Source: Penelope pileata
Lineage: Eukaryota > Chordata > Aves > Galliformes > Cracidae
Reading direction: 5' to 3'
DNA length: 64,000 nucleotides
Assembly (NCBI GenBank): GCA_013396635.1
Contig: WBMW01005650.1
Coordinates: forward strand, 4,718,156 to 4,782,155
The notes below the pieces were generated by a model that saw only the letters and a program-made list of their open reading frames with translations, made no database searches and was not told the DNA's origin. The position numbers were made by a program, and so were the translations under genes. Below, piece after piece: positions 49,301-63,345 of the stretch (position 1 is its first letter; the number at the start of each line of letters is the position of its first letter).

Positions 49301-52300
49301 GCCTGTAGTGAATTTCTAAGCAAACAAAGTAACAAGATTGGCAACAAGCTTTATAAGAGTAAAGAAACTTTCTGAATTTTACAAAACAAAGTGGGAGTTG
49401 AGATAACTGAGCTAAACAAGAGCTCTAAAATACTTGCAAATGGTTTGCTTCTAAAATAATTAGAAAAAGGCCAGGGCGGGTAAGAATACCCATCTATGGC
49501 CAACCAAAATCAAGAGATGAAACAATTCCAGCGCAATACAACAGAAAAGGCTTTAAGGTGACATTAAGTTTTATTACAATTTTTCTCATTCTACTGGTAA
49601 TTTTCATTAATATGAAAAATAAAAAGGCACATTACTATGACAGTGACATGATGTGAGCAATTTTATTGAAGTAGAAAGCTAAGAATGATAATATGCAATA
49701 ATTATTTTATTGATGCACAGAAAATGAATTATTCATAGTTACAAAGTATCAGTGGATAATTCTAATTACCTGCTTTTAAAGTATATGAGAGCCACAGAAA
49801 ATACATTAACAACTTTGATTGAACACCTGCTATCCTGTGGAAGATAACAAGTACCAGCTTCCAAACTTTCCTGACACTGAAGTCAATGGCATTAGGTCTT
49901 CCAAGTGCATACCACTAAAAGATTACAGAGAATTTTGTTCTCTGTGTGCTGATGACCTGTGATAATTTTTGGCATAAAAAAAAGTAATAGTAATGGCTTC
50001 AGTTCATGTCTTGTTTCACATTTTTAATTCTATATGCTCTGTATTTTATTTTTTTTTTGGTAATGCAAAGTATGTAACTGTGGGTAACGCCCTTCATGAT
50101 AAACTTACTGTCTAAACTCTCAAACATTCATACCTCTTAACACACATTTATAGGATGTATATTGTGTTTCTAGACATTAAATCAGCTTGCTAATTGTTTG
50201 ATGCATCTGATATTCTGTAGTGCAATTTTTGGTATGTGGATAAGCTAACTTAAAACTTTCGAATTCCTGAAGATCAAATTCTGTCATTTCACTATAAGCA
50301 TTACTTTTAGACTAACAAAAATCCAGCATTTCTACTATCGTTTGCTCAACTAGAGGGTAAGCACAACAGGGAAGACAGTAAGCTTCATTAAGATAAAGCA
50401 CTTAAAGGTAAAGTGAAGTTTCTCACATAACATGTTAAGTCCTTTCTGAAAGTGTTTTGCAGCATGTATCCCATTAAGTTATCTATTTTGCTTTTAAAAC
50501 AGACAGAAAGCTCTGACACCACTCACTACCATCTACAAAAGAATGAAATCTAGGGAATCAGGTGTGGGACAAGAAATTTCAACTGCCTCTTCTGTCCTGT
50601 TTTGTAGGACAAACTATGGACTGTGCAACATATTTCTGAAAACAGTCCAAGAATGTTCTATTAATTGTCTGGACACAGACAGACTGAAGTAGGGTCAGTA
50701 ATTATCTGTTGTCCTAGAGTTTGTGAAGTCAATTTCAGAAGCATGAACCATACCCTATATGATTCTGTAATTCTTAAAGATCCCTTCTCTGTACATTCTG
50801 CTGAACTACAACACATACTGCAAAAGACACTAGGTAGTCTTCCTCCCAGCCATCCTCCTAGAAAACCATTTATTTCCTGGGCATTCTGAACCTTCCATTA
50901 GAGGACCCCACACAGCACAAAATACTGCACTCTAACCGCACTAGGCATGTGCTAAGTTAGGCTATGCAATAGTTACTGTTCTTACAGTGTGTTCAGTCTC
51001 TGCTAAACCAAATCAATTTAGTTTTACAGGCAATCATTCCAATGTTAGCTTTATATTGTCTGACTAAATGTTGACTTTGCTTGTGAAACTCCTTATAAAT
51101 GTGTTTGCTAGGGCACATGTAATAGCTCAAAATAAAGGAAATGTCAAGAGAAACTAAAGTGTTGGAACTGAAGGTCAGCTAATTTTTTCCTGTGCATATT
51201 TATTAAGCTCAATAATTATTTACCCTCTCATTTACTTAAATGTTTAATCAAGCAGATGTATCAGAATTATGAAACAAGAGTAAATATATCACAATCACAT
51301 TAATACAGTCTTAACAAAATCAGAATGGCAGGTTTGTTGTCTGAATTCCTGAAATCAATCTGGTGTTTGTTAACTGTCAGTGACATTCCTGAAACAACTT
51401 TGCTAGGTCTCTGCTACTTAGCTGTGATGATGCAAGCACACAGCAGTAGATGAAGAGGTAGAAAGATGGTTCCACTCTCATACACAGGTCTGTTTTTCTG
51501 CTGTCACATAAAGATGTGTTAGCATCAATTGTGATAGAAGGGCTTTTTGCACAGTAATTATCTGTGAGAACTCTGTATGTCCTTCAGACCAAATGGACAC
51601 GTGGATACACTTTTATCACTGCCTACCACACTGTTGGATTTCAGCTTATGTCCCTTAGATGAAAGATTACACATCATCAACCTATGAACATGACATCTTC
51701 TTTCTAGTACTTTTTGACATCATTTTTCAAGATGATATTGATAACAAAAAAATCATTTACTATAGAAAATTTTATCATATTTTACTAAATGTAAAAGTTA
51801 AAAGGTATTCCTTATTTTACTTAAAACAGTTAAATATTCACTTTCCTTGTAAAAACTCCTGCACCAGAAAGCATGCACTGTTCTTTATGGAATTCTTAAA
51901 ATATTAAATGTTTGTGGTAGTTGAGGAGGGCAGACAGTAGAGAAACACATTAAAAATTGTTAACAAACCCTCCAGATAATAAATAATGGAGCATAAAAGC
52001 ATATGAGAATAACAGAACTCTTGACTGGATTCTGTGCAATCCTTAAGTTCTGTTAGTACACAGCCTGCTTTGAGATTGGGCAGTTGATTTGTTGGTTCAG
52101 CACATCAGTGTTCAGAGGTTAAAAAAAAAGCAGGAACATATTTACCACTGGTAACCAGTATTTATAACACATATGTAGAAGAGCATTGTTTCTTTTTGAT
52201 TAAGTAAAAGATGAAGAAAAAACATATCTTCCCACACCAGAGCTTCAAGTTGCTAACAGTTAACTCAGCTGCTTACTGTAACTTTCTGCATTTTGCAATA

Positions 52301-53671
52301 GGAGAGGATTCACTATCTCGCAGGGGTGGAATTTCTAGCAAATGTGCACAGAGCAAAAAATATTGAGACAGAAAGAAATGAATTGCTTTGCTGAAAGAAT
52401 TACAATTCTCTTTTGATCATAATCTAAGATGTATACAGAACACAGGGAGGTGGATATAGGGAACTATAGCTGTACTAATAAAAGGGTTGTGATTCTTGGT
52501 TTACTTTATGTAAGTGAAAGGAAATTAAATTACAGAAAATATTGTGCATAGATATGACAACTAATCTATAGCAGTTATTTGCTTAGGATAACCAACACCT
52601 TGGTTGGTGTAACTCACTGAAAATTAGATTTAAATAGCATGCAGTGTCAGAGAAAATATACCACAACCTACTCCAAAGCTTCTTTTTCATTGGCTGTTGG
52701 CTGTAAACTGTATTTCTAAATCCACTGCTATCTTCCATACAATTCAGTTCTGTTCATCTAAGAATATAAACATTTATTCATTCACAAACCTCAGAATCAA
52801 ACAAGCTTAAAAATGCAATATATGAACATTACAGAGGAAGCAGCGTGTCTCAAAATGACTGATCAAAGCAACAGGAAAAGCACACAGCCTGCCCTTGAAT
52901 TCACATTCAAATACTATGTTTTGCTTTCCTTTAAAAAGATGCTAAGCAAAATGTAAGATGCAGTGAATAATTCTTGCAGTTTCCATCTAACTCTTCCACA
53001 TTTTGATTTGTTCAGATCTATTTGTTTGTTATTTAAAACGGTGACTTAATTTTGAAGCTTTTACAGCTAAAATGAGAGCAGAAATGTCTGTCAATAGGAG
53101 CTAAGACATAGCCTTCCAGGGAAATTACAACCTATATCATTTTCTCTCTGTGAATTAAAAATAATCTAAGAGATAAACTGTAATTGCTGAGAAAATATGA
53201 AGCAACTTCGTATGGCAAGGTTCAAATGACAAAGATATCCTTAGTAAGGAAAATAAGCAACATTTGTTTTTCGAAGGAAAGGGCCTATTTATAGGGATGG
53301 GCTTAGGCCTGCTAGTTAGAGAAATAATGAACACTTATTATTTTAAAACATGCTGAGTATTAGCGAATTGATCATCTAAGGTTCAGTATATTTTCTTAAG
53401 CACATTTTTACCAGCACATTCTCTAGCAGCAATGAAATTGTTCAGCTCTTCCCGGAACATTCTAAAAATGACGAGAATTTTCTCTTGGGGGAATATTACC
53501 CCTTGGAACTGAAAACAATTCCTTTTCAGATTAAACTCTGGAAAGAAACACAAATGAAACAGTAAAATGCAACATTTACTGTTCAACAAAGCTGAGTTAA
53601 TAGACCAATATTATTAATTTGATCCTCCTTAAGATACTTTAGGCTTTAAACAGAGTTCAAAGACGGTAAAA

Positions 53672-53714
53672 GGGAACAATGGCAACAAGCAGATAAGGGG
53701 AACAATGCCAACAA
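53672..53714. repeat. Two-copy tandem duplication, 26-bp period
   Basis: GGGAACAATGGCAACAA at 53672 recurs as GGGAACAATGCCAACAA at 53698, differing at one base, with nine bases between. It is probably a small local duplication. Confidence 0.85.
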
Positions 53715-56700
53715 ATACTCTTTCCAACACTTAAGTTGATACGAAACTTGCCACCATGTGATGACCACACACAAGAAAGAAAAAAAAAAAAAAAAGGCCA
53801 GAGTGAGCTATTTATTGAGACTGTCAGTTCTCAAGAGTCCAGGGTTTGATACAAGCTTTGTCATTTCATGCCACAAAAATCGCTTCATTAGTAGCTAGCA
53901 GATATTTTCTTTTGGTTTACATCTGACAGAGCTACCCATACTCTTGGGAGATAAATTTACTTCTCTTATAATAATGCAAAACAATTACTGTTTTAATTGA
54001 AAACAAAAACAAATTCTGGCCATTAAGAAAAATTTCATCACCAGAAGGCAAATGTATGTTTCTAACACATTATACTATTGATCAAATTCACTCTTATCCT
54101 TCATATCAATCTGAGGATCATATATGTCCTTATCCCTTTCAATGCAGCTTGTTCAACTAGTGTGGATCAGTAAAAATCATTCTAAGCGAAATCCGAGTAA
54201 ATTCCTTCACATGTCTCGTAGTACTCCAGCATTCTTGCACATGTAACAATTTTTTAAATTACTTAAGTATTAAGTTGCCTAACTCTAAGTCACTAAGTCA
54301 TCTTTGTGCGAATGATACATAAACATCTTTATACATGGTAGATTAGCTTCAGACAGTATTAATAAGGAGTCACAGCAGAATTCAGATTAAGTTCTTTTAA
54401 AAAAAGGTCATTTTTAGGCTAGAGAAAGTTAGCTGTATGTTATTTTCTGAAGCTTCATGTCTGTGTTAAAGGTAGCCAAGAGAGAAGCAGATGAAAGAAA
54501 CAGCAAGGAAGCATCTAATAACGATCTGAACAACCACTGTGAATAAGCAAAGTCTAAAGAGACCTTTTAAGTTAGTTAATCAAAATGGAACTTGAACTAC
54601 GGGCAAGAACTGCTGTATTCAGGGAACAAGAACTTCATGTATGTCCTAGAAACAACAGCAGTGCAACAAAACCAGAAAAGCCTAAGCCTCACAAAGGAAA
54701 CAAAGTGCAGAACCCCGAAACTGGTGTTCTATTCAAAATACGATAAATCATTTGGCACCTAACAAGACCATAAAAATTCAAAACCATACCATCTTTTATG
54801 ATTAGACATCTTAATAATTACTTTACTCAACAACTCATACTAAAATCTCCTCCTAGAAAGAAATGGTGTCTCATCACCCACCACTGACTGTCAGTGTGAG
54901 GCAATAGCTTCCAGGGGGCGTTCCTGATCTGTTGGGTGCTGTCAGATCGACCCTTCTAGGGAAGAGTCACTCTCCTTTTGGAATGCCTCACTTCTATACA
55001 GAACCAGCCAGTGAATCAACACACCACCTCGACTGGAAAATCCTGTACACAAAAGAAAATACTACATTTTGAATAAGTGATAGATTCACAAAAGGTTTCT
55101 CAATTCACAGATTCATATATAATTAGAGAAGAAAAAAATATTCTATGCACTTTTCTTGTTACGTTAAAGGTAAAGCATGCCAATTACACACACGGATGGT
55201 AACACCTCTCCTCCCTCCCATACTCTTCTTTGATTGTATGTATAGTCTCCAAGACACAGAGAAATTAAAATCCTACTCAAGAAAACTGCAATTCTTCTCA
55301 AGCTCCAGCTTTTTTATTTGTTTGTTGGTGCTGTGTGCTTTCACATGTATATGTATATGTAATAGAGATAGGCAAGTAAGTGCCATATAAAAATCTGAAA
55401 GAAAAGAACTTTATTTTTCAAAATCAGAAGTGTGCTTCACTCTGAGGAATGCATGGCTATTTTATTTCTGAGAATTCACTCAATTTTACAGAAGCAGATT
55501 TAGAGCTTGTTAAGGAATTGCCTCCCTCGAAGGTGCTTTTTTTTCTTTTTTTTTTTTTAATGTTTATATGTTTTATTAGAAGCATTACTAATTACTGCTT
55601 TCTGCAAACATTTCTAATAAGTAATATTACCAAACACATAGCAGGTAAGAACTTGTGTTACTTTAAATGATATGAAAATTGTTTACATGTAATGAAGAGA
55701 TACTCTAAATCCCTTTCTCCAGATCCCTGTCCGGACAACTTTTGAACTAATAACTACTCTGTGGCTGTAGTTACTATTTTTCAAAATATCTATGAAACCA
55801 GAAATAGACAACTTAACTCCACATACCTTTACACTTCTTCTGTACCATACATGCCCTAGGTGGAGCTGCCTGTTTCAGATATTAATATATTCCTTTATAT
55901 TACATCATTCCAAACTCTACCAGCTCTTAGATAAGGGTGAGAGAAAACAAATGTTTTAATCCAAAAAAAACAAAAAAGAAAGAATGTATCTGAGTAACTG
56001 GTGGAACTGTTCCATGTTGTCACCAGTCCCCTCTATGTCATTGCAACAATTCTCACCTCATCATCTCTCCCCTGCAACTCCCACATCACACACAAAAAGA
56101 ACACGGATAATTCTCACACAGCAGAAATCTGAAAATTCACACACTGTTAAGCCTATCCACTGTACACAATAGATTCCAGCAACATGTGAGAATACCTAGG
56201 ACAGTTTACCATCAAAAGAAGATTTAAGACACACCCTGGTAGATTGAAGTGGTGAAAAAATAAGGACTAGTAGGGAGGAAATCCTATTTTTCGCCAGGCT
56301 GTTTCTGACATTGTCACCCAAATCACTTGGGTCAAGAATACATGCAACTTTCAAAAGTCACTGCAGTTCTGCTCCTCTGGCATTTTTAGCCAGTTTTCAG
56401 GCAAATTTGAGCATTTCAACTTTACACTCACAGCCCTATTTTTGCTATTACAAAGCTCCTCCATTTTTGGTATGGGTTCATATGAAGAAGGTAATAAGCT
56501 ATCTTCCCCTTTCAGAACCTCAGTTGTCACAGGTGTATTTGTATTCCAAAATAAAAAACTACTAATTTGTGCTCTTATTTGCCATATAAATCTAGGGTCA
56601 CTTTGAAAGAAGAATTTATAGCCCTTGAAAGCAATACCACCAGAAAATGTCGTATCATAATCATGATAGATTATTTTGTTTAAAAGATGATACTGAGAAT

Positions 56701-59700
56701 TATTATTAGGGTGGTAGCTATGTATATAGCAATACTTCATTTCTTTCAGTACCAATTATAACAGAAATTGAAGCAGCATGGAACTTTTTTTTTTTTTATT
56801 CTCTGCTTACAGATCATGAATCTATATTTAATCAAGATTATATTTTGTATTCAGATAGTTTGAATATTACTATTTTATTTGTGAGACCATTGTAACATCA
56901 ATATTCCCATTAAGAAAGTCAAGAAATGGTCATATGCATTTAGTACCTTTTAAATGTGTTTTCCCAGATAACAGCCTTTCATTATTGAAAATCATTAATA
57001 TCAGTCTTAAATCGGTAGTCAGCTTATCAATTTTCTCACTGAATTTCATTCAATTTTAATAATTCTCAACTAAATCTCAATTAAGTCTGATTTCTTCCCA
57101 TTAATTTTATTACTTCTGATCTCTATCAATAGCCTTCGTTAATTTCAATTCATTTCAATAAACCTTCAATTAAGTCATTTTACCTCTAATTCATTTCCAT
57201 AAATTTGTTTCCTCTGAACTCATTTGGTAGCTTTAAAACTGTGCCTGTAGCATTGGGTGGCACTGATGTCTGACAGATTTTTCAGTTGAAGCATCACAGA
57301 GTTCAGCTCAGAGCAAGTCATACAAAGCAGAAACTAACAAAATAAAAAGTTTACATTAATGAGTTTCCAATTACCTAAGCAATTTAATATTGAGTACTGA
57401 TTAAATAGTGAAAAAAGTCAAATGTTTATTCACAGAGGACCTTTCTAAGTCATCCTCTTCTGATATGAAATTCCTTTAAGAGCACCTCAGCAGACTCTGC
57501 TTAGAGATCCACGTCAGGAATGAAACAGGACCAGGGGCCTCAGTGAAGAGAGAACAGACAACTATTTTTGGATTAAATAAACATTACACCTCTCCATCCC
57601 TGGTTCTGTGATGAAGTAAAACACTACGTAGCCACCACTGCGGTGACAGCCACCTGCCAAGAGCTGTCACAGGCTGGTAGCTGTACGAGTCCCAGCAACC
57701 AGGCTGCAGCACGCAGAGCAGAGGAACACAGAGCTGGGCATGGGCTGGGACGAGGGGCTCAGGGAGCACATGTGCTGCCAGGGAAGTGCCACTGTCCTAA
57801 TGCAACCAAATCAACAGCAAATGACTTCCTGATCACTTTTAATGTGGAACAGGGCACTATGGTTTCCCAAGGCCCATTCCAATTTTATTCCCTCATTAGT
57901 TAGAGCTTACTTTCTGAAGCACAAGGGAGAATTTAAAGATGCTTAATAGTGATGATCAGCTCAGTCTCTCCAAAGTCAAGTTTCATGGCTACATGGATGG
58001 CTGCTTCTGACCCTTCTGTTCTTTCTTTATTTGTGAGCATTGAGGACAAAGCTTTTTAAAGACATTAGCTGACAAATTTATGGTCTGTTTTCTCTTAACT
58101 TCTGAACCTGTGCAAAATCCTTAGTTGCACAAACCAAGACCATTGCCTTCCACCCCTCAGGCAAGCATCTGCTATTCAGCTGGATGCCCACTTCACCAAG
58201 GCAAAGCATATTCCACAGTGGGGGCATTTCCTTCCCTTTACACCAGCCAGGTTGCAGGTCAAGTTAGAAGATCAATACTCCTACCTCCTGTACCTTAACT
58301 GCCTGCACCGGGCAGTGAATCTTACTGCTGAGTCTGGCTGAATGCCACAAAAACTCTGTCAAAAAGATATTATTTCCTATTAAATATTACAGTCCAGATG
58401 AAGGGGATTTATCTCCTTCAAATCACTGAGGAACACACATGCACATACCTCCAGAAAACATAGGGAGTCGATATCCATAAATATATTTTTCTTTAAGGAA
58501 ATACACTTTGAGTATCTGTTTTCCTGTGTCAATCCCCCCTTCCAACGTAAGGATTTCTTTTAAATGTTTGAAAAAACATGGCATGCTTTTTACAGAAGTA
58601 TAAAAAATGCTGATAAAAAGTTGTATTTCTATTATAGAGTAATAACTGAAAAATAAATACACTGAACTTCTAGAAAAGGGTCTTCATTTTAAAAGAAAAT
58701 GTGCATGTTTTAAGGCCATTTCTATATTAATCCTAGTGCTTCCCCTCATTAAAGAGAGCTCAGTAAGCACTCTCAACGCTTAAAGCTGCTGGTAATTAGG
58801 CCATGAGGGATTCTTTCCACAGTGGGTTGGATCAGAACCGTAGTGCCTTAAGGCCAAACTCCATCTTGCTGGATGTAGGCAGCTGTAACAAAGCTTGCCT
58901 GGCTTGTTTTCTTCAAACAATTTTTAAAGCTTCCTTTGTTTAACATGAGATCTAGTTTTGTTTTTTCAACCTCTTTTGAACTGAATATAGAATAACATGA
59001 CTGGACAGAAAACATTCTTGAAACTTTTAGATTATTTTTATATAGTGTCCAATTTGTTTCTCTACATATTTCCACAGGACCTTTCTCAGTTTATGCGACA
59101 GTACTTTTATTACTTAGCAAAATGTTTATAAAAGTTATTCAGATTTCTGAGACCTGGGCTGAAAGTTTATCTTACTTATTTATTAGGTTATCCCCAACTG
59201 CTAAGGCACACCCAAGTCAAATTTCACACAGGAGTGAAAAATTGTAATTTCACAAACATTTTTGTGTTTTAAGCTTCTGATAGGTACAGAAAGGATGTAC
59301 AAATGAGACTTTCGGAAATCCCAAATAATAACCATTAATCTTGAATGCCAAGGTATAGTTACAAAAAATAAAATATTTTAAAAAATCAAGTGATAATGAT
59401 AACAGGATGAACTCACCACAATTTAAGATATAAAAAGGATATTAAAGAAGTACAAAGAATCCATCCTGTACGTATGCAATAGCCGTTATGGTTATCTCTA
59501 AAGAGAGTCAAGCATAACTGTCTTTAGGCAAAAATATTTCTATTGCTTATCATGGAAATAATTTTACATATATATATATAGATGTCCATTGCTTCACAAG
59601 GAACTTTATTAGGCATTATTTGATTGGCTGCAGAAGTTAAAATGAAGTTTTAAACTTATGCTGTCTGTAACAGGCACGTAGAAAACAGCTCAGTGTTTTC

Positions 59701-60426
59701 TTCAGCTATAAAACACTGAGCTTAATAGAGAACTTCAAATTCCACTCTTTATTCTTTGTCTCCCTTTTCTTCATTGTCCAAAACTCATAATGATAAGACA
59801 GCAATTACTTGTTCTATCCCCACTGCAATGTACTTCAGATTTTGTCAGCATTTCCACTTATATGATGTATTATTCTCTCATGCTTTACTTTGAGGTTTTA
59901 AAGTAGCTTGAAAGTCCCTTCCCAGTAGAAATATCTTTGTGTAAATATGTATATTTCTGAGTGTTTATGATTAATAAGATAATATTCTATGCAACTAGTT
60001 GAAAGTGTGTGTTGTAATTAGAAGAGCAATTATTTTAGGACCTATACATATTATATCTAAACTGAATTTCTTAGCATCTCTGTATCCTCTTCATATATGA
60101 GAAAATAACTACATAATTCTTTGTTCTCCTGAATTCTGTGACCATAAAATGTATCTGTTTTAGAATCTGCAGGCGAAGAAAGGTATTTTGAACATCATAT
60201 ATCAGTTTTTAAACTGCTTTCATTTCTCCAAATATTGTTAAGCTCAAAAATAAACACTGAACAAAACACAGCACAATTTTAGCAGATATGCCAAAGATTG
60301 GGTGTATTTAAGGAAAAACATTTAGCTGTTAATCAGGTATCATTCTACTTTCCCAACAATGTAAATAACTCAGGTCTCTCCAGAATACTTGCCAAGGCAT
60401 ACGAAAAGCTGTAGGTTTACACGTAC

Positions 60427-60822
60427 CCAAAATTGTCAGGTAGAGGGGTAGAAACATAAGCACAATACACCCAGAAGTCATCTTTGTCCCTGATAACTGA
60501 ACAGTTCAAATATTTTCCATTACCACAAAAAATGAATTCATATTGATCTACATCCTCTCCAGAGCATCCTTTGCAAAAGTGATATATATGTATAGATGAG
60601 GCACTGTTCACTTCAGTACCATAACGATTGGTTTCAAGTGAAAAATGAGGACAGCAACTCATTATACAGTTCACATGGGGCAACGTCTTTGTTTCCCTTT
60701 CATTTCTTTTTTTGCTAGAGTAAATATTCTTATTTACAACTTCATCGTCAAAAATGCATATGCCTAAACTATAGCATGAGGAGGCTTCACTCAGTTCAGA
60801 CACATGACAAAGAAGTAAATAT
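60427..60822 (-). CDS. Candidate coding exon for a cysteine-rich, ectodomain-like segment; product unknown
   Basis: A minus-strand frame is open from an ATG at 60881 to a stop at 60417. A donor (TTTGG then GTACGT) lies in frame just before the stop, and a pyrimidine-rich acceptor (CCTTTCTCTTCCAAG) precedes 60822. Counting from that ATG, residues 11-33 could be a signal peptide (SLLSLPRYLLLC), giving an alternative first-exon model. Beyond it are ten cysteines in about 105 residues, including NCIMSCCP (71-78) and HFCKGC (101-106), plus one N-glycosylation sequon (Asn126). An even cysteine count, acidic and glycine-rich stretches and the sequon suggest an extracellular domain. Length alone is not significant, since one frame this long is expected by chance. 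The family is unknown. Its trailing phase fits the 30631-30706 segment. Confidence 0.33.
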
Positions 60823-60881
60823 CTTGGAAGAGAAAGGAGGGAGACAGTGCACATTCGGAACTGTGCTATTGCACATGGCAT

Positions 60882-63092
60882 ATATCACTGGAACATGATC
60901 CACTCTAGTTTCATCTTTTTCTATGATCACTGTAACGTGTTTCATAAGCACTCATGAAAGAAGCAAAATGACCTCAATGAAGTAATAAAATAGGGTTTTG
61001 CAACAAAAAGTGAAACAAAACACTGGTGCAGAGACAAGCAGGCCAGTGTTGTCTGCCAAGCTCTTTCTCAGTGGTATTCCTAATTAAGGACACAAATTAC
61101 TAAATGCTCAGAAAAACTGCCAGAGGAGCATGGGACTCAGCAGGAACACAGCACAGAGCACACACCTCTAAGTGCAAGCATTTCTCCTGGGCTCTCTCAG
61201 AGCATGACTGAGAAAACTTCAGCAGATTCACAAGGAGTTGAAAGAGCTTGAACATAACCAGCTCAGATACGAGCATGACAGATAGTTGCTTAAATTTATG
61301 GATCCACTAATTTTACCTGCTTTAGGGCTTTGTATTATCATCCTTAAACAACATGACCACAAATTTGAAGTATATTTGCACCATACATTCTTACACAGAT
61401 AAGAAATATCTGCTGTTGACTTTATATAGCTTTCCTCCTTATGGAAACGAGGATTTGTAAGTTAGCCACGTGCATGCAGCTGTCCAGTGGCCCCATCGGG
61501 CAGACTTAGTTATGTCTGCCTTCCCTAACATCAGAAAGTTTCTTCCTGCATCAAGGAGAAGCAACTGGGACTGCTGATGAAATCTCCACAAAGCAAACAA
61601 GTGGGAGATAGGGGCAAAAGCATTTGGAGCTGCTCCTGCAGGTATGCCTGGTCTGGCAGAGGCAGTACCCAGAGCTGCTGCCACCTGCGGTGTGCTACAC
61701 CTGCCATGTGACTCCTGGACGAGGAGAGGAGTATCCCATCAACATTTTCTCTTCTGGGCTCCTTTTGGGAACCAAAAAGACACTACTCTATAGCTAGACT
61801 CCTTGAAGGACTGCTCTCTGTTTTGCATACATTAGCATTTTCTCTACTCAAGATCAGCAAAATACAGCTGCATCAAATAAAAGGATTTCTGTTTACTTTG
61901 TAGAAAGGCATTACTGAGGTTCATCAATAACCATAGAATTTCTGAATGTCCAGTCCTAAAGTCACTGCATGTCAGAAAGATCCAACAATTTCAAAAGAAG
62001 CTAAACACACAAAGGACATCCACACAAGGTGTAATATTGTCAGAAGTTTGGTACTCTCATGCTTGTGGAAATCTGATAAACACAACCGCAGCTAATCCAA
62101 CCAGTTGCAGAAACCCACTGCTAATGGCATGGTAAGTCCAGATCCAAACAGGCACCACTGTACTTTAAGAAAAAGTCTAACTCCAGTAGACTTTTAAAAC
62201 AAAGTAGAATAATTTATGAGGAGCATATGAGGGGTTAAACAAGGTCAAAGAAATTCTCTGCAGACAAGTCCTGGAATAAAAGCTACAAAATGAAGCTGTG
62301 TAATCAGTAAAACGTTTTATTTGCATTGCAGTGTTTGGGTTTCTTTTCAATCACAAGAACCAAAGTCAAAGTGGGACTCTGATCACCTCACTGCAGTTTA
62401 CCAATCAGGATTATATGCCAATGTGTAATGAAGTGGAACTATATGATGTGACAAAATACGATGTGACAGGTAAATTTTAAAGGAGAACCCACTAATTTGG
62501 AATGAGTAATTGCTACAATTCAAAAAGCCCCATTACTTACATACTGAATTTTCAAAGGTGGATTTGTGGCATATTTTTAACTGGATTAAGTGTCAACTTC
62601 AGCTGAGCAATTAGCATTTAAAAAAATATTTCTCATCAACAGAGTACTATTTATCACCTGGCAGGTAATAATTTCTTATTCCTACCTTTAGTACTGCTGA
62701 ATATTTTCTCTCAAATAATATACTCAATCAAAAGAACACATTTTATGCTAATGTAATCTTCGTACAGCTTTAGCTAAAATCTCAAGTACTGATAATTACA
62801 AAAAAAGCCTGTGATGGGATTCCAGAAAAGTGGTATTTTATTTATTTTTGGGTGGGACAAAACTTGAACCTCAGCAAATTCTTGAAGAACACTCAACAGC
62901 ACAAACTTCAGATGTTATCTGCATGTCTTGTGTTACTAGCACAGGTATTGGAAATCTCTCTGGAAGTTGGCACTTACTGCAAAGCCTCTGAAGATCTTTG
63001 CCATCTACAAACAACTTTGTATGCACATACACTACTTTGAAAGGCCAACATTTCAACATTCCAATCTCTGAATTTATTAGTTAAAGCAGGGT
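60882..63092. other. Unique DNA without a recognised gene
   Basis: About 2.2 kb. A GC-richer patch at roughly 61470-61740 gives an alanine-rich minus frame (61439-61684), which I judge compositional. No repeat family, exon pair or RNA gene is recognised, and no CpG-island-like promoter precedes the minus-strand candidate at 60.8 kb. Confidence 0.5.
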
Positions 63093-63345
63093 CTGTGGTG
63101 ATAGGACAAGGGGAAATGGTTTCAAACTAAAAGAGAGGAGATTTAGGTTGGATTTAAGGAAAACATTTTTTACGGTAAGGGTGGTGAAGCACTGGAACAG
63201 GTTGCCCAGCATGGTAGTGGAAGCCCCGTCCCTGGAGACATTCAAGGTCCAGCTGGACTGGGCTCTGAGCACCCTGATCTAGCTGTAGGTGTCCCAGTAC
63301 ATTGCAAGGGAGATGGACCAGATGACTTTTAAAGGTCCCTCCCTA
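63093..63345 (+). mobile_element. CR1 LINE 3' fragment
   Basis: It starts abruptly at TGATAGGACAAGGGGAAATG and runs through the conserved CR1 tail (AAGCACTGGAACAGGTTGCC, CTGGAGACATTCAAGG, GATCTAGCTGTAGGTGTCCC) to a degraded end at about 63345, without clear ATTCTATG repeats. The plus-strand reading corresponds to the last part of ORF2 and the 3' untranslated tail. It is strongly 5'-truncated. Confidence 0.93.

Larger units (their letters stand above)
43893..60426. other. Mostly unique AT-rich DNA without a recognised gene
   Basis: About 16.5 kb. It contains homopolymer tracts (45021-45058 T/C, 46285-46307 T12A11, 46693-46710 A, about 53779-53795 A, 55538-55559 T), a short TA run (59567-59580), a two-copy 26-bp duplication (53672-53714), a degenerate TCAATT-rich stretch (57040-57230) and a candidate regulatory block (44560-44880). 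A GC-richer patch lies at about 57610-57790. The longest frames, including 43963-44412 (149 codons), show no domain. Confidence 0.55.
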
